Shown here piece by piece: positions 63,346-64,000 of a DNA stretch of 64,000 bases; positions within the stretch are counted from its first letter, which is position 1; every line of letters begins with the position of its first letter. The stretch comes from Aquamicrobium defluvii. Lineage in GTDB: Bacteria; Pseudomonadota; Alphaproteobacteria; Rhizobiales; Rhizobiaceae. Both the position numbers and the translations under genes were made by a program. The notes under the pieces were generated by a model that was not told the origin of the DNA, searched no databases, and saw nothing but the letters and a program-made list of their open reading frames with translations. The stretch covers positions 124,001 to 188,000 of the forward strand of contig NZ_SNZF01000001.1 in assembly GCF_004363725.1 (NCBI RefSeq), read 5' to 3'.

Positions 63346-64000
<655 letters not shown>

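Overview
The window is GC-rich, densely coded chromosomal DNA. Gene content and order point to an alphaproteobacterium of the Rhizobiales (Hyphomicrobiales), most likely the Phyllobacteriaceae (Mesorhizobium/Aquamicrobium/Nitratireductor-like). This rests on nuoLMN-birA-rnj-mce-DUF1467-proS-lolCD, a short alphaproteobacterial prolyl-tRNA synthetase, GAAC-N7-GAAC LexA boxes and a complete aerobic cobalamin style (CobO/CobQ/CobC/CobD). The genus is an inference; no 16S gene is present.

Layout. 1-12030: the end of the respiratory complex I operon (nuoL, nuoM, nuoN) with birA, then RNase J, methylmalonyl-CoA epimerase, DUF1467, proS, and the lipoprotein exporter genes lolC-lolD. A probable minus-strand sRNA lies between DUF1467 and proS. 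12350-17300: an SOS-type promoter driving a 28-residue membrane peptide, lipB, tRNA-Leu(GAG) with an integrase remnant beside it, a cold-shock protein, small hypotheticals and mgtE. 17600-25540: a MerR regulator, two membrane proteins, an MFS carrier and cobalamin genes (cobU-cobO-methyltransferase, and divergent cobD / cobC-phosphatase). 25640-30832: creatininase family, an aminotransferase, a large MscS channel and a small secreted protein.

31000-47400 is the most distinctive part. It carries a dimethylglycine-dehydrogenase-like enzyme, a GbdR-like regulator, an MttB-superfamily methyltransferase, a corrinoid protein, a methyl-H4folate:corrinoid methyltransferase, a split MetV/MetF methylene-H4folate reductase, a RACo-type corrinoid reactivator, and proteins of unknown role (DUF1638, PF13769, a multi-cysteine Fe-S protein). 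Read together they describe a corrinoid-dependent demethylation route for glycine betaine or a similar quaternary amine in an aerobe. Methyl groups pass to tetrahydrofolate and are oxidised, and dimethylglycine is finished off by the flavoenzyme. A betaine-homocysteine methyltransferase (bmt) lies about 7 kb further on, so two betaine demethylation chemistries coexist. A short motif (TGTCGCAA) recurs upstream of several of these genes and may be the regulator's site. The cobalamin genes at 21-25 kb and 58 kb supply the cofactor type this route needs.

47500-64000: a GntR regulator with an MFS carrier, an ECF-type sigma factor with a membrane vWA protein, bmt, an omega-aminotransferase, valine catabolism genes (mmsB, isobutyryl-CoA dehydrogenase), cobQ, a TSUP permease, a TerB-like protein and a peptide/nickel-type ABC transporter that runs off the right edge. 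A dispersed double-hairpin repeat occurs at least four times in full length, always between converging transcripts.
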